DNA of 64,000 bases from CADEED01 sp036274075 (lineage in GTDB: Bacteria; Pseudomonadota; Gammaproteobacteria; Steroidobacterales; Steroidobacteraceae): positions 36,435 through 100,434 of the forward strand of contig DASUGK010000142.1 of assembly GCA_036274075.1 (NCBI GenBank), in the 5' to 3' direction. The notes below the pieces were generated by a model, which saw only the letters and a program-made list of their open reading frames with translations, was not told the DNA's origin and did not search any database. Position numbers and translations under genes: made by a program. Shown in pieces: positions 1 to 8,407 of this stretch (position 1 is its first letter; each line of letters opens with the position of its first letter).

Positions 1-15
1 GCATCGCGCCGTCGG

Positions 16-1650
16 TCATCTGCATTGCGCGGCCTCGGGTGGCAGCGGCGGCGACGCCAGTCCGACGTTCCAGTGCCAGGGAATGCCACCGGCGGCACGG
101 CGCCGGCACACGACCTTCTCGTTGAACTCGAACATCCCCGGCATCAGGTGTGTCTTCGCCCGGGGCACGTCCTCGAACGACAGGTAGGCGCGCTCCTTGC
201 CATAGGACGGCCAGGACGGTTGCCCGGCGGCGGCCGGCACGCCGCTGCGCGCGAACGAAGCCCAGTAATCCAGCATGGCGTTCGACAGGTTCTTCTCCAC
301 GTCCGTCGCCGGCACCTTCGGCCAGTTCGGAGGCGTGCGGTCCGCCGTGCCGAAGACAAAGGGCAGCTCGGAGGCGTGGAAGGCGTGCAGGCCCTTCTCG
401 TCAGCCGCGGGATAGCCGTGGTCGAATAGATAGAGGAATGACGGCAGGCCGAGCGCGGTCTGCTTCGTCATCAGCCGCTCCGCGGTCCAGCCGTACAGCG
501 AATCGCGCGTGGTCGCCCAGATGCTCTCCTGCAGGTTGTCCGCGGGATAGAGCTGGAGGAATGCATCGGCGAGGTCCTTGTAACGCTCGCGGATCTCCTT
601 TTCATAGGTGGCCGCATCGGCCGGCACGGGTGGCGCCAGCGCGCGCAGCGAGCGGATCTCGCCGCTGTTGAATCCCGCCAGCACCGGCACCCTGGCCTGC
701 TCGCCGCGATCGAACACGTCGACCACCTGGCGCGGCAGGATGCGCCCATCGATCACGAAGAACGGAAAGAAGCCCTGCGCCGCCGCGCCATCGACGATCT
801 GCTGCGCGTCCATGGAGCGAAGCCCGGCCAGGTCACCAGCACCCAGCTTGCCCTGCAGCCACACGCCGATGGCCTCACCCGAGTAGGCGTCGTGGCCGGC
901 GGTGCGCAGCTCCTGCGCGGAGATCATGTAACTGCTTTGCAGGATCGCCTTGTGGAACAGCCCGTGGGCGCTCGGCGCGGCCATGAGGTACATGACGCTC
1001 AAGGCGCCGGCCGATTCACCGGCGATGGTGACGTTCGCCGCATCGCCGCCGAAGGCGCCGATGTTCTTCTTCACCCACTCCAACGCCGCGATCTGGTCGA
1101 GCAGGCCATAGTTGCCGGAAATGTTCCGCCGCGACTCGGCGCTCAGTGCCGGATGCACCAGGAATCCGAGCGGCCCCAGCCGGTAATTGATGGTGACGAC
1201 GACGATGCCGCGTTCGGCGAGTTTCGTACCGTCGTACAACGGCTCGCTGCCCGAACCGCCGCTCAATGCGCCGCCGTGGATCCAGACGAATACCGGCGCG
1301 TTGCGCGCCTGCGCGGGCGTCCAGACGTTGAGGAACAGGCAGTCCTCGCTGGTCTTCGGCAGGCTCCAGAAGTAGATGCTGTCGGGTCGGCCTTTCGGCT
1401 GGATGCAGGCCGCACCGAATTGCGTGGCATCGCGCGTGCCCTTCCACTTCTGCGCCGGCAGCGGCGCTTTCCAGCGCATCGCACCCACCGGCGGCTGGGC
1501 GTAGGGAATGCCCTTGAATACGCGCACGCCGCCTGTTGCTTCACCACTGGCCTTGCCGGCGGGCGCGCTGACGACGGGAGGTGAATCGGCGCCGGCCGGC
1601 AGGGAAAACAACACCGCCAGCAACAGGGCCGGAATGCCAGGACGGCTCAT
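16..1650 (-). CDS. Secreted type B carboxylesterase
   Basis: This 544-residue protein is a carboxylesterase/para-nitrobenzyl esterase-type alpha/beta hydrolase that should cleave carboxylic esters outside the cytoplasm. An N-terminal signal peptide ends near Ala-Gly-Ala-Asp. The oxyanion-hole HGGA lies near residue 125, and the nucleophile elbow GESAG puts the catalytic serine near residue 213. A Glu in FNSGE and a His in HASELPFVFG complete a plausible triad. I chose the ATG at 1650 because AAAGGAGAT precedes it; the frame also runs further upstream without a ribosome site. Its ATG overlaps the stop of the MFS gene (ATGA), so the two are translationally coupled. It is the last gene of a receptor-transporter-esterase operon, which suggests breakdown of an imported or surface-captured ester. 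The substrate is unknown. Confidence 0.9.
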   Translation of the reverse strand: MSRPGIPALLLAVLFSLPAGADSPPVVSAPAGKASGEATGGVRVFKGIPYAQPPVGAMRWKAPLPAQKWKGTRDATQFGAACIQPKGRPDSIYFWSLPKTSEDCLFLNVWTPAQARNAPVFVWIHGGALSGGSGSEPLYDGTKLAERGIVVVTINYRLGPLGFLVHPALSAESRRNISGNYGLLDQIAALEWVKKNIGAFGGDAANVTIAGESAGALSVMYLMAAPSAHGLFHKAILQSSYMISAQELRTAGHDAYSGEAIGVWLQGKLGAGDLAGLRSMDAQQIVDGAAAQGFFPFFVIDGRILPRQVVDVFDRGEQARVPVLAGFNSGEIRSLRALAPPVPADAATYEKEIRERYKDLADAFLQLYPADNLQESIWATTRDSLYGWTAERLMTKQTALGLPSFLYLFDHGYPAADEKGLHAFHASELPFVFGTADRTPPNWPKVPATDVEKNLSNAMLDYWASFARSGVPAAAGQPSWPSYGKERAYLSFEDVPRAKTHLMPGMFEFNEKVVCRRRAAGGIPWHWNVGLASPPLPPEAAQCR

Positions 1651-2963
1651 GTGGGATCTCCTTTCCGGGCCTGGGCCTTCAGGGCCCGCGCCAGCCACAG
1701 GAAACACGACACCGCCAGCACGTAGAACGGCACCAGCGTGTAGAAGGCGAGCTGCAATGAATGCTCCGGATGACTCGGGCGCAGCGCGTCACTCATCGCG
1801 CCGAGATACGTCGGGCCCAGCCCGAGTCCCACCAGGTTCATGACCAGCAGCAGCAACGCTCCCGCCAGCACGCGTTCGTTCGGCCGCACCTGCTCCTGCA
1901 CCAGCGCCACGCCCGGCGATAGATAGAAGTAGTTGAAGAACATCGGGAACGCGAGGAAGACCAGCGACAGTTCCCAGCGCGGGGACCACACGAAGCCGGC
2001 GAAGAACGGAATCGCCAGCGCCAGGCCCACCGCCGGTAGATAGGCGTAGGCGGCGCGCGTGCGCGGCGCGAACCGGTCGATGAGGCGCCCCGAGGTGTAC
2101 ATGCCCGCGCTGACCGCGACCGCCACCAGCAGCGAGTAGTACACCGCCACCTGTTGCAGCGTCATGCCCTTCTCGCGCATCAGCAGCAGCGTGGTGAAAT
2201 TCAGCGTGGCGTAGGTGACGATCTGCGTGATGCCGGTGGCGATGGAGAGGCGCACCAGCACCGGGTCGGCGAAGAACATGCGGCAGGTGGGCCAGAATGG
2301 CGCCTTGGCTTCGGCGGAGGCCGCCGCGCCGTCCTGCGGCGCATCGAGCCGGCCGCGTTGCGGCTCCGGCACCAGCAGCATCACGGCCATCGCCGCCGCG
2401 ATGCCCACCCCACCCAGCCACAGGAAAGCCGATCGCCAGTCATAGGCCGCCGCGATGGACGCGCCGAAGGCCACGCCGAGCGCCAGTCCGAGCGCGGGTC
2501 CGAAATTGTAGATGGCGAGCGCCGTGCCGCGCCGGCCCGGCGGAAAGTAGTCGGAGATGATCGCGTACGATGGTGGCACGCCGCCGGCCTCGCCCACGCC
2601 CACCATCATGCGTGCGATGGCGAGTTGCGGGTAGCTCGTGGCCATTCCACAGGCCGCGGTGGCCGCGCTCCACAGCGCGCAGGCCAGCGACAGCACCTTC
2701 ACGCGGTTGGTGCGATCCGCGAGCCAGCCCACCGGGATCGCGAGCACGCAGTAGAACAGCGCGAAGTACAGGCCGCCGAGCCGGCCGAGCTGCCCGTCGG
2801 TGACGCCGAGGTCGTCCTGGATGGGCTTGGCGAGGATCGACAGCAGCTGCCGGTCGAGGAAATTGATGACGTAGACGAAGCACAGGATCGCGAGCACCAG
2901 CCAGGCACGGCTGTCCGGCCGGGTGGTGCTCGCGTTGCGCTCCGTGACCAGGGCAGCGGGCAT
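1647..2963 (-). CDS. MFS transporter, spinster-like
   Basis: This is a 438-residue major facilitator superfamily permease of the inner membrane with about twelve hydrophobic segments. After the first helix the sequence INFLDRQLLSILAKPI resembles spinster-type and organic-anion MFS carriers. The loop between helices 2 and 3 carries GWLADRTNR, the MFS signature. It starts one base after the stop of the TonB receptor and its own stop overlaps the esterase start, so all three genes are co-transcribed. I infer that it imports the product released or captured by its partners. The ligand cannot be read from the sequence. Confidence 0.88.
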   Translation of the reverse strand: MPAALVTERNASTTRPDSRAWLVLAILCFVYVINFLDRQLLSILAKPIQDDLGVTDGQLGRLGGLYFALFYCVLAIPVGWLADRTNRVKVLSLACALWSAATAACGMATSYPQLAIARMMVGVGEAGGVPPSYAIISDYFPPGRRGTALAIYNFGPALGLALGVAFGASIAAAYDWRSAFLWLGGVGIAAAMAVMLLVPEPQRGRLDAPQDGAAASAEAKAPFWPTCRMFFADPVLVRLSIATGITQIVTYATLNFTTLLLMREKGMTLQQVAVYYSLLVAVAVSAGMYTSGRLIDRFAPRTRAAYAYLPAVGLALAIPFFAGFVWSPRWELSLVFLAFPMFFNYFYLSPGVALVQEQVRPNERVLAGALLLLVMNLVGLGLGPTYLGAMSDALRPSHPEHSLQLAFYTLVPFYVLAVSCFLWLARALKAQARKGDPT

Positions 2964-2964
2964 C

Positions 2965-5106
2965 TCAGAAGCTGGTCGCGACGCGGATACCGAACTGCCG
3001 CGGCGGGCCCGCGAAGCGCAGGCCGGAGTTGAGCGCCGCCATGTAGTGCTGGTCGGTCAGGTTCGACCCGTACAGGGTCGTGATCCAGTCGCGATGCTTC
3101 CACGAGATCTGCGCGTTCAGGATGTTGCGCTCCTCGACCTTGTCGCCCAGCGCTTCGTTCTGGAACAGCGTGGCCCACTGGTCGGACACGTGGCCGTAGT
3201 TGATGCGCGGCGTGATTTCGTTGTCGGTGCCCTGGCCGAAAGCGTACTGCATGCCGATGTTGAAGGTGAATTCCGGCGCGTAGGTCTGGGAATTGCCTTC
3301 GAGGTTGATGCACGACGCGCTTTCCGGCCCGGTGGCCGGATCGCAGGCGCCGAAGCTCGCGACGCGCGGATCCACGGCGTAGAACGTGCCAAGCTCGCTC
3401 TTCAGCCAGCCGAAGCCCGCGTCGATCGAGAACGCATTGAACACCGCCTCGAGCTGGCCTTCGAATCCATAGATGGTCGTGGTGCTGGGATTGTTGAGCT
3501 CGAAGCCGAACACCGGCAGTTGCGGATAACCCACCGTCACCTGGAAGTTGTCGTAGTCGTTGTAATAGACGTCGAACTGCGTGCGCACGCGGCCATCGGC
3601 CCAGCCGGCCTTCCAGCCGATTTCGTAGTTGGTGACCTCCTCCTCGTCGAAGGCCTCGGGCTCGCCGAGGCCCACCGGCACGTTCAAACCACCCGGCCGG
3701 AAACCCGTGGCGACGAAGGCATACAGGAAGTGGTGATCGTTCACCGTCCAGTTCAACGTCACCTTGCCGGAGGTGTTCTTGAACTCCTCCTTCTGCTGCT
3801 GCGTGAGCGGCGTGCCGTACTGGTTGATGTCGATGTCGTTCTCGGTGGTGTGCTCGGAATAACGCGCGCCGATCTGCAGCTGGAAGCCCGCCGGCATGTC
3901 GAAGCTCAACTGGCCGAAGAAGGCGGTGTTCTCGCGGACATTCGTGCCGCTCAGCAGGTAGAACACCGGCGGCGGAACGCCGATGTAGAAGCCGCCGTCG
4001 GGCGGGAAGAAGCTCTCGTCGTGCTGGTAGTAGGCGCCGAGGATCCACTTCACCCGGTTGGCGTCCGAGGAAATCAGGTTGATCTCCTCCGAGTACATCG
4101 TTTCCTCGAGGCGGTCGCCGAAGATCCAGTCCGTGGCACTGTCGGCGCCATCGAGGTCGGTCCGATATTCGGTCTGGCCGTCCTGGTAACCCGACACCGA
4201 GCGCAGCACCGTGCCATTCTCGAACTCGTAGTCGAGCCTGAGCACCGCGCGCCCGAAGCGGTCGAGCGCGTGGATGTCGGCATCGGCGGTGATGTCGAAG
4301 ATGTCGTTGGTGGCGAGCACCGGATCCGCCGGGTAGCCCGACAGGTCCAGGTAGTTGTAGTCCGCCTTGAAGTTCAGCGAGAAGTTGTCGCTCGGCTCCC
4401 AGAGCATGCCGAGGCGGAAGCTGCCGGTCTTCACGCCGTCGTCACCCGTGTACGGGCCCTCGATGTCGTAGAAGCTGTCGCGCTGGCCGGCGTTGAAGGC
4501 GACGCGCGCGGCAAACGTGTCGCCGGCCGGCAGGTTGATGGCGCCCTGCGCGCCGAAGTAGCTGTAGTTGCCGGCGTCGGCCTGGATGTATCCCGTGTGG
4601 CCGCCGTTGATCTCCGGGTCTCTCGAGGACACGAACACCGCGCCGCCGGTGGCGTTCTCGCCCACGAACGTGCCCTGCGGGCCGCGCAGGATCTCGATGC
4701 GCGCGATGTCGTAGTAAGGCTCGGCAGTGTAGTAACCCGGAAACGTCGCCACGCCATCGCGATACGTGATCACGCCCGTGGTGGTCTGCGAATTGTGCTC
4801 CGCCTTGCCGATGCCACGGATGTTGAAGTCGATGCCCTGGCCGAAGTTGTTCACCACGGCCGACGGCGAGATGAACTGCAGCTGGTCGACCATGGTGACG
4901 CCGGCGTTGGCGATGTCGTCGCCGGTCAATACCGTCGCCGCGATGGGAGTCTTCTGCAGGTCCGTGCGCCGCCGTTCGGCGGTGACGACGATCTCGTCGA
5001 ACTCGTGAGAGCTGGTGTCCTGTTCACCCGTCGACTGGGCGACGACGGGCAAGGATGTCGCGATCTGCGCGGCGGCAATCACCGACGCGAGAAGTATCTT
5101 CTTCAT
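2965..5106 (-). CDS. TonB-dependent outer-membrane receptor
   Basis: This 713-residue protein is a TonB-dependent receptor: a signal peptide (MKKILLAS to VVAQ), a TonB-box-like EIVVTAERR, a plug domain and a 22-strand barrel ending in the typical terminal phenylalanine (RVATSF). It would import a ligand across the outer membrane using TonB energy. The ATG at 5106 was chosen because GAGGGGGAAAG sits just upstream and the signal peptide begins there; an upstream in-frame extension lacks this. It leads the operon with the MFS carrier and the carboxylesterase. That arrangement suggests uptake of an organic ester or aromatic rather than a siderophore. A 14-bp palindrome lies upstream at 5192-5205. 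Confidence 0.93.
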   Translation of the reverse strand: MKKILLASVIAAAQIATSLPVVAQSTGEQDTSSHEFDEIVVTAERRRTDLQKTPIAATVLTGDDIANAGVTMVDQLQFISPSAVVNNFGQGIDFNIRGIGKAEHNSQTTTGVITYRDGVATFPGYYTAEPYYDIARIEILRGPQGTFVGENATGGAVFVSSRDPEINGGHTGYIQADAGNYSYFGAQGAINLPAGDTFAARVAFNAGQRDSFYDIEGPYTGDDGVKTGSFRLGMLWEPSDNFSLNFKADYNYLDLSGYPADPVLATNDIFDITADADIHALDRFGRAVLRLDYEFENGTVLRSVSGYQDGQTEYRTDLDGADSATDWIFGDRLEETMYSEEINLISSDANRVKWILGAYYQHDESFFPPDGGFYIGVPPPVFYLLSGTNVRENTAFFGQLSFDMPAGFQLQIGARYSEHTTENDIDINQYGTPLTQQQKEEFKNTSGKVTLNWTVNDHHFLYAFVATGFRPGGLNVPVGLGEPEAFDEEEVTNYEIGWKAGWADGRVRTQFDVYYNDYDNFQVTVGYPQLPVFGFELNNPSTTTIYGFEGQLEAVFNAFSIDAGFGWLKSELGTFYAVDPRVASFGACDPATGPESASCINLEGNSQTYAPEFTFNIGMQYAFGQGTDNEITPRINYGHVSDQWATLFQNEALGDKVEERNILNAQISWKHRDWITTLYGSNLTDQHYMAALNSGLRFAGPPRQFGIRVATSF

Positions 5107-5191
5107 GCGCTTTCCCCCTCGTTGCATCGTGCGTTTTGCCGATGCCCGGGGCTGAGTGAGCCACCACGAACGGGCTGCTGTCAACACTCAC

Positions 5192-5205
5192 TCACACGCG
5201 TGTGA
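5192..5205. promoter_or_regulatory. 14-bp perfect palindrome upstream of the TonB receptor operon
   Basis: The sequence TCACACGCGTGTGA is a perfect dyad. It lies in the 157-bp gap between the end of the SDR gene and the start of the TonB receptor, 86 bp upstream of the receptor start. A TTGACA hexamer on the minus strand overlaps the nearby region (5179-5184), but I see no convincing -10 box. A homodimeric regulator could bind here. No local regulator gene points to which one. Confidence 0.4.
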
Positions 5206-5263
5206 ATATCTTGCAACGACTGGGCTACCATAACTTATTGATCTGAAAGCGTGAATTGGCGCC

Positions 5264-6052
5264 TCACCAGAGCCGGCCGGCGCCGCCCCCGTCGATGGGC
5301 ATGACCATGCCGTTGACGAAACTGGCCTCGCCCGAGCACAGCCAGGCGATGGCGTTGGCGACTTCCACCGCTTCCCCCAGGCGTTTCATGCCCGAATGCC
5401 GTTCGCTCAATTTCTGGTAGATCGGCGCGGCACCGGGCCGGTTCACGTCGACCATTTCCGAATGCGTGAATCCGGGCGCCACCGCGTTGATGCGCAGGTT
5501 CATCTGGCCGTAATCGCTGGCCGCGGACTTCGTCAGCCCGACCAGCGCGTGTTTGCTGGTGGCATACGGCGCATGGCCGATGTCACCCGGCTTCAGGCCG
5601 TAGATAGACGCGACGTTGACGATGGCCCCTCCCCCATTGGCGAGCATGGCCGGGATCTCGTGTTTCATGCACAACCACGCCCCGCGCAGGTTGACGCTCA
5701 TGACCTTGTCCCACTCCGCCTCGGTGACATCGGCCACCGGCGTGAACCGCGGCCCGACGATGCCGGCGTTGTTCACTGCGCAATCCAGGCGGCCGAATTT
5801 CCCCAGCGTCGCCTGGACCATGCGTTCGCAATCTCCTGCCTGGCTGACGTCGGTGGGTACGAAATGCGCCTCTCCGCCGCGCGCGGTGATCTGCTGCACG
5901 ACGCGGGTGCTTTCCTCGATGCGCCGGGCCGCGATGACCACCCTGGCGCCGCATTCGGCGAATTTGAGCGCCGTGGCTGCGCCGAGACCGGAGCTGCCGC
6001 CGGTGACCAGCGCGACCTTGCCGGCAAGACCATTCGCAGATGCAACCGCCAT
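5264..6052 (-). CDS. Short-chain dehydrogenase/reductase (SDR)
   Basis: This 262-residue cytoplasmic NAD(P)-dependent oxidoreductase has the classical SDR layout: TGGSSGLG for cofactor binding near the N terminus, NNAG in the middle, and the catalytic YATSK (Tyr-x-x-x-Lys) after a serine in NVASIYG. The C terminus resembles 3-oxoacyl-ACP reductase or alcohol-dehydrogenase-like SDRs. Three consecutive ATG codons occur at 6058, 6055 and 6052. AGGGAGA precedes them, and its spacing favours the second or third; I report the third. It is on the same strand as the receptor operon but 157 bp upstream of it and probably separate. The substrate is unknown. Confidence 0.9.
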   Translation of the reverse strand: MAVASANGLAGKVALVTGGSSGLGAATALKFAECGARVVIAARRIEESTRVVQQITARGGEAHFVPTDVSQAGDCERMVQATLGKFGRLDCAVNNAGIVGPRFTPVADVTEAEWDKVMSVNLRGAWLCMKHEIPAMLANGGGAIVNVASIYGLKPGDIGHAPYATSKHALVGLTKSAASDYGQMNLRINAVAPGFTHSEMVDVNRPGAAPIYQKLSERHSGMKRLGEAVEVANAIAWLCSGEASFVNGMVMPIDGGGAGRLW

Positions 6053-6209
6053 CATCATTCTCCCTGGGCGCTCGAGGCGGCGCATTTGAGCACAGCCCGC
6101 GAGATTTCGTCGTGGGTTCGGCTAAGTTTCGTCGGACCTTCGGTTCTTTTTGCACGCGAGTCCCTAGCTTCCCCGTCGTTCGATCAACCAACAACGCTGG
6201 GAGAAGCCC

Positions 6210-7490
6210 ATGAACAAGAAAGCTCACCTGTTCGCGGCTTGTATTGCCGCGACCCTCACCATGGTCATGCCGCCGGCCCGGGCCGGGCATGACAGTCCAC
6301 AAGTCATCGTCGAATGGAACCAGTTGCTGCAGGCCAACATACCCTCGAATGCGGGCCTGCTGGTGCCGCGGTACTACGCCATGCTGCATGTCGCGATGTT
6401 CGATGCGGCCAATGCGATCGAGCGCGAGTACACGCCGTACCACGCGCGGCTGCTCGCGAATCCGGCCGCCTCGGCGGAAGCCGCCGCTGCGCAGGCCGGG
6501 CACGACGTCCTCGTCGCGCTCATCGCGACGCCGGAGGCCAAGGCGAAATTCGATGCCGCGCTGCAGGCTCGACTCGCGACTATCCACCCATGGCGCGCCG
6601 CGGCCGGAGTCTCCGTCGGGCGCCGCGCCGCCAGCGATATCCTCGCGTGGCGCGCGAATGACGGCAGCTCGGTGCCATCACCCACCTACCTGCCGCCCGC
6701 CCTGCCCGGCCTGTGGCAGCCCGCGACTCCGACCCAGGTGGCACAGCTGGTGAACTTCGGCGACATCACGCCGTTCGCATTGCTCACCTCGACGCAATAC
6801 CTGCCGGATCCGGCGCCGCTCCTGGACAGCGGGCTCTACGCGCAGGACCTCGAGGAAGTACGCGCAGTGGGTTCCGCGACCAGCGCCGTGCGCACGGCCG
6901 AGCAGACACAATCGGCGCGATTGTTCGCCAGCGTCGGCAACAGCACCACGCATTGGGCCATGTGGAACAACGTCGCGCGCGACGTGGCGCTGCAGGCGCA
7001 CTGGTCACTGGTCGACACCGCGCGCCTGTTCGCACTCATGAACGCGTCGATCCATGACGGCCTGCAGACCTCGCACACCAGCAAGTACGTGTACGGGCTG
7101 TGGCGGCCCATCACGGCCATCCGCCGCGCCGACGAAGACATGAACGCAGGTACCACCGCCGAGCCGGCGTGGACACCGCTGCTCAGCACGCCGCCCTATC
7201 CCTCGCACTCGAGCAACCAGACCTGCGTCGGCACCAGCGCCGCACGTGCGCTGGCGCGCGCCGTCGGGCGTGATGACGTGGCGTTCTCGGTGACCTGGGT
7301 GGGAACCGGCGGCAATCCGAACGTCACGCGCCAGTACGCGAGCTTTTCCGAGCTCGCGCAGCAACAGGCGCGCAGCCGCGTCTACGGCGGCATCCACTTC
7401 GACTTCGAGCTCACGGCCAGCCAGGAGAGCTGCGTGAAAGTCGCCGACTACGTGGCCGACAACTACGCCCGGCGGTCGTGGGGACACTAG
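6210..7490 (+). CDS. Secreted vanadium-dependent haloperoxidase / PAP2-like protein
   Basis: This is a 426-residue exported protein with a signal peptide ending near ARAG. It belongs to the vanadium haloperoxidase/PAP2 phosphatase superfamily. The conserved oxyanion-binding motifs are visible in order: KYVYGLWRPITAIR (Lys and Arg ligands), PPYPSHSSNQT (the Ser-His motif), and SRVYGGIHFDFE (Arg and the apical His). These residues would hold vanadate or phosphate. Whether it oxidises halide or acts as a phosphatase cannot be decided here. GGGAG upstream supports the ATG at 6210. It is divergent from the SDR gene, and its stop shares the bases CTAG with the convergent DUF5985-like gene. Confidence 0.85.
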   Translation: MNKKAHLFAACIAATLTMVMPPARAGHDSPQVIVEWNQLLQANIPSNAGLLVPRYYAMLHVAMFDAANAIEREYTPYHARLLANPAASAEAAAAQAGHDVLVALIATPEAKAKFDAALQARLATIHPWRAAAGVSVGRRAASDILAWRANDGSSVPSPTYLPPALPGLWQPATPTQVAQLVNFGDITPFALLTSTQYLPDPAPLLDSGLYAQDLEEVRAVGSATSAVRTAEQTQSARLFASVGNSTTHWAMWNNVARDVALQAHWSLVDTARLFALMNASIHDGLQTSHTSKYVYGLWRPITAIRRADEDMNAGTTAEPAWTPLLSTPPYPSHSSNQTCVGTSAARALARAVGRDDVAFSVTWVGTGGNPNVTRQYASFSELAQQQARSRVYGGIHFDFELTASQESCVKVADYVADNYARRSWGH

Positions 7491-7741
7491 GCCCGGTTCT
7501 TGTAGGCAATGGCGGCGAGGATGAGCAGGTAACTCAGCAATCGGACGCTGTAGATCACCTCGTCGCCTTCCTTGGGCTGCTCGAGGAACAGGAATGCCAT
7601 GCGGTTGAGTCCCTCGAGGAAGAACGCAGCCGCGAACCCCAGGAACAGCGGATCGCGGGTCGCGCGCCAGAACTTGGCGAAAAAGCCGGCCGCGACCAGC
7701 GAACTCGTGACGATGATGCCGAGGAAGAATCCCGCGATCAT
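7487..7741 (-). CDS. Small membrane protein, DUF5985-like (copy A)
   Basis: This is an 84-residue protein with two or three hydrophobic segments separated by the charged stretches FWRATRDP and EQPKEGDEVIY. It fits the DUF5985 small inner-membrane family, whose function is unknown to me. Its ATG overlaps the stop of the preceding homologous gene (ATGA), so the two are coupled. Its own TAG overlaps the TAG of the convergent haloperoxidase gene. The pairing with a second similar protein and a winged-helix protein suggests a small membrane sensor or complex, which is inference. Confidence 0.72.
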   Translation of the reverse strand: MIAGFFLGIIVTSSLVAAGFFAKFWRATRDPLFLGFAAAFFLEGLNRMAFLFLEQPKEGDEVIYSVRLLSYLLILAAIAYKNRA

Positions 7742-8004
7742 GACTGGTCACTCTCGAAGATGAGCCCGTAGACGAGCACCAGCATCCCTGCCGCCGCCGC
7801 GCCCAGGCGCCAGCGGTAGAGGTCCATGTTCTTTACGACGAACAGGTCGAGCACGACGATCGCATTCGACGCGCTCAGGACGGCAAAGCACACCCCGGCC
7901 CACAACAGCAGGCGCTTGTGCACGGATGCGTACGCACGCAGTAGCAGGATGGCGCACAACCCGGATACCACGGTTCCCAGCACATTCACGATCAGTTGAA
8001 ACAT
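7738..8004 (-). CDS. Small membrane protein, DUF5985-like (copy B)
   Basis: This is an 88-residue hydrophobic protein with about three transmembrane segments. It shares with copy A a hydrophobic helix followed by a basic-aromatic segment (RLLLWAGVCFAVLSASNAIV and then DLYRWRLG). I place its start at the ATG at 8004, one base after the stop of the winged-helix gene. The longer upstream frame is only a shadow of that gene. It probably acts with copy A, perhaps as a heterodimer. No catalytic motif is visible. Confidence 0.72.
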   Translation of the reverse strand: MFQLIVNVLGTVVSGLCAILLLRAYASVHKRLLLWAGVCFAVLSASNAIVVLDLFVVKNMDLYRWRLGAAAAGMLVLVYGLIFESDQS

Positions 8005-8005
8005 G

Positions 8006-8392
8006 CTAGCGATCCTTCTTGAGATCGAAGGCCCGCGCGAACTCCTTGATCGACGCGGAGGGCTTCGAGTGAATGAACACGGTGATGCGCGACAGGTGCA
8101 ACTGGTAGCTGCGTGCCAACTGCGCGACCTTTTCACGGATCTCCGGCGAGACGGGCTTGAAGCGGAATCCTTTCGAACCGTCGCCCGCCACGAGGCCACG
8201 GCGTTGCAGCGCCTCCAGGGTTTCGACCGCGCGTTGCTCCGTGATGTAGTTGCGCGCGGCCACGTCGGACACGAGCCAGTCCCGCTCTTCCTCCCTGCTC
8301 ATCATCAGCAGTGTCTCGAGTTGCGGGATCGAGTCGATCCGCTCCTCGATGAACTGCAGCACCTCGACCGGGATTTCCATGTCAGGAACCAT
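8006..8392 (-). CDS. Putative winged-helix protein of a DUF5985 module
   Basis: This is a 128-residue soluble protein with no signal peptide. The N-terminal two thirds read like a winged helix: an acidic helix (VLQFIEERIDSIPQLETLL), a segment with EEERDWLVSDVAARNYI, and a recognition-like helix VETLEALQRRGLVAG. The C terminus is a heptad-like helix followed by a basic tail ending in KKDR. It starts 15 bases after the upstream CocE-type gene on the same strand and is followed after one base by the membrane pair. I do not recognise a named family. A transcriptional regulator or cytoplasmic partner for the membrane proteins is plausible. Confidence 0.65.
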   Translation of the reverse strand: MVPDMEIPVEVLQFIEERIDSIPQLETLLMMSREEERDWLVSDVAARNYITEQRAVETLEALQRRGLVAGDGSKGFRFKPVSPEIREKVAQLARSYQLHLSRITVFIHSKPSASIKEFARAFDLKKDR

Positions 8393-8407
8393 CGCTCTGC
8401 CAGCGCT

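Noticed and set aside
2923..5205. Plus-strand open frame of 760 codons opposite the first TonB receptor
   Set aside because: It is rich in Val, Arg, Glu and His with no family features and no ribosome site. The minus strand encodes a clear receptor, so this is a GC-rich shadow.
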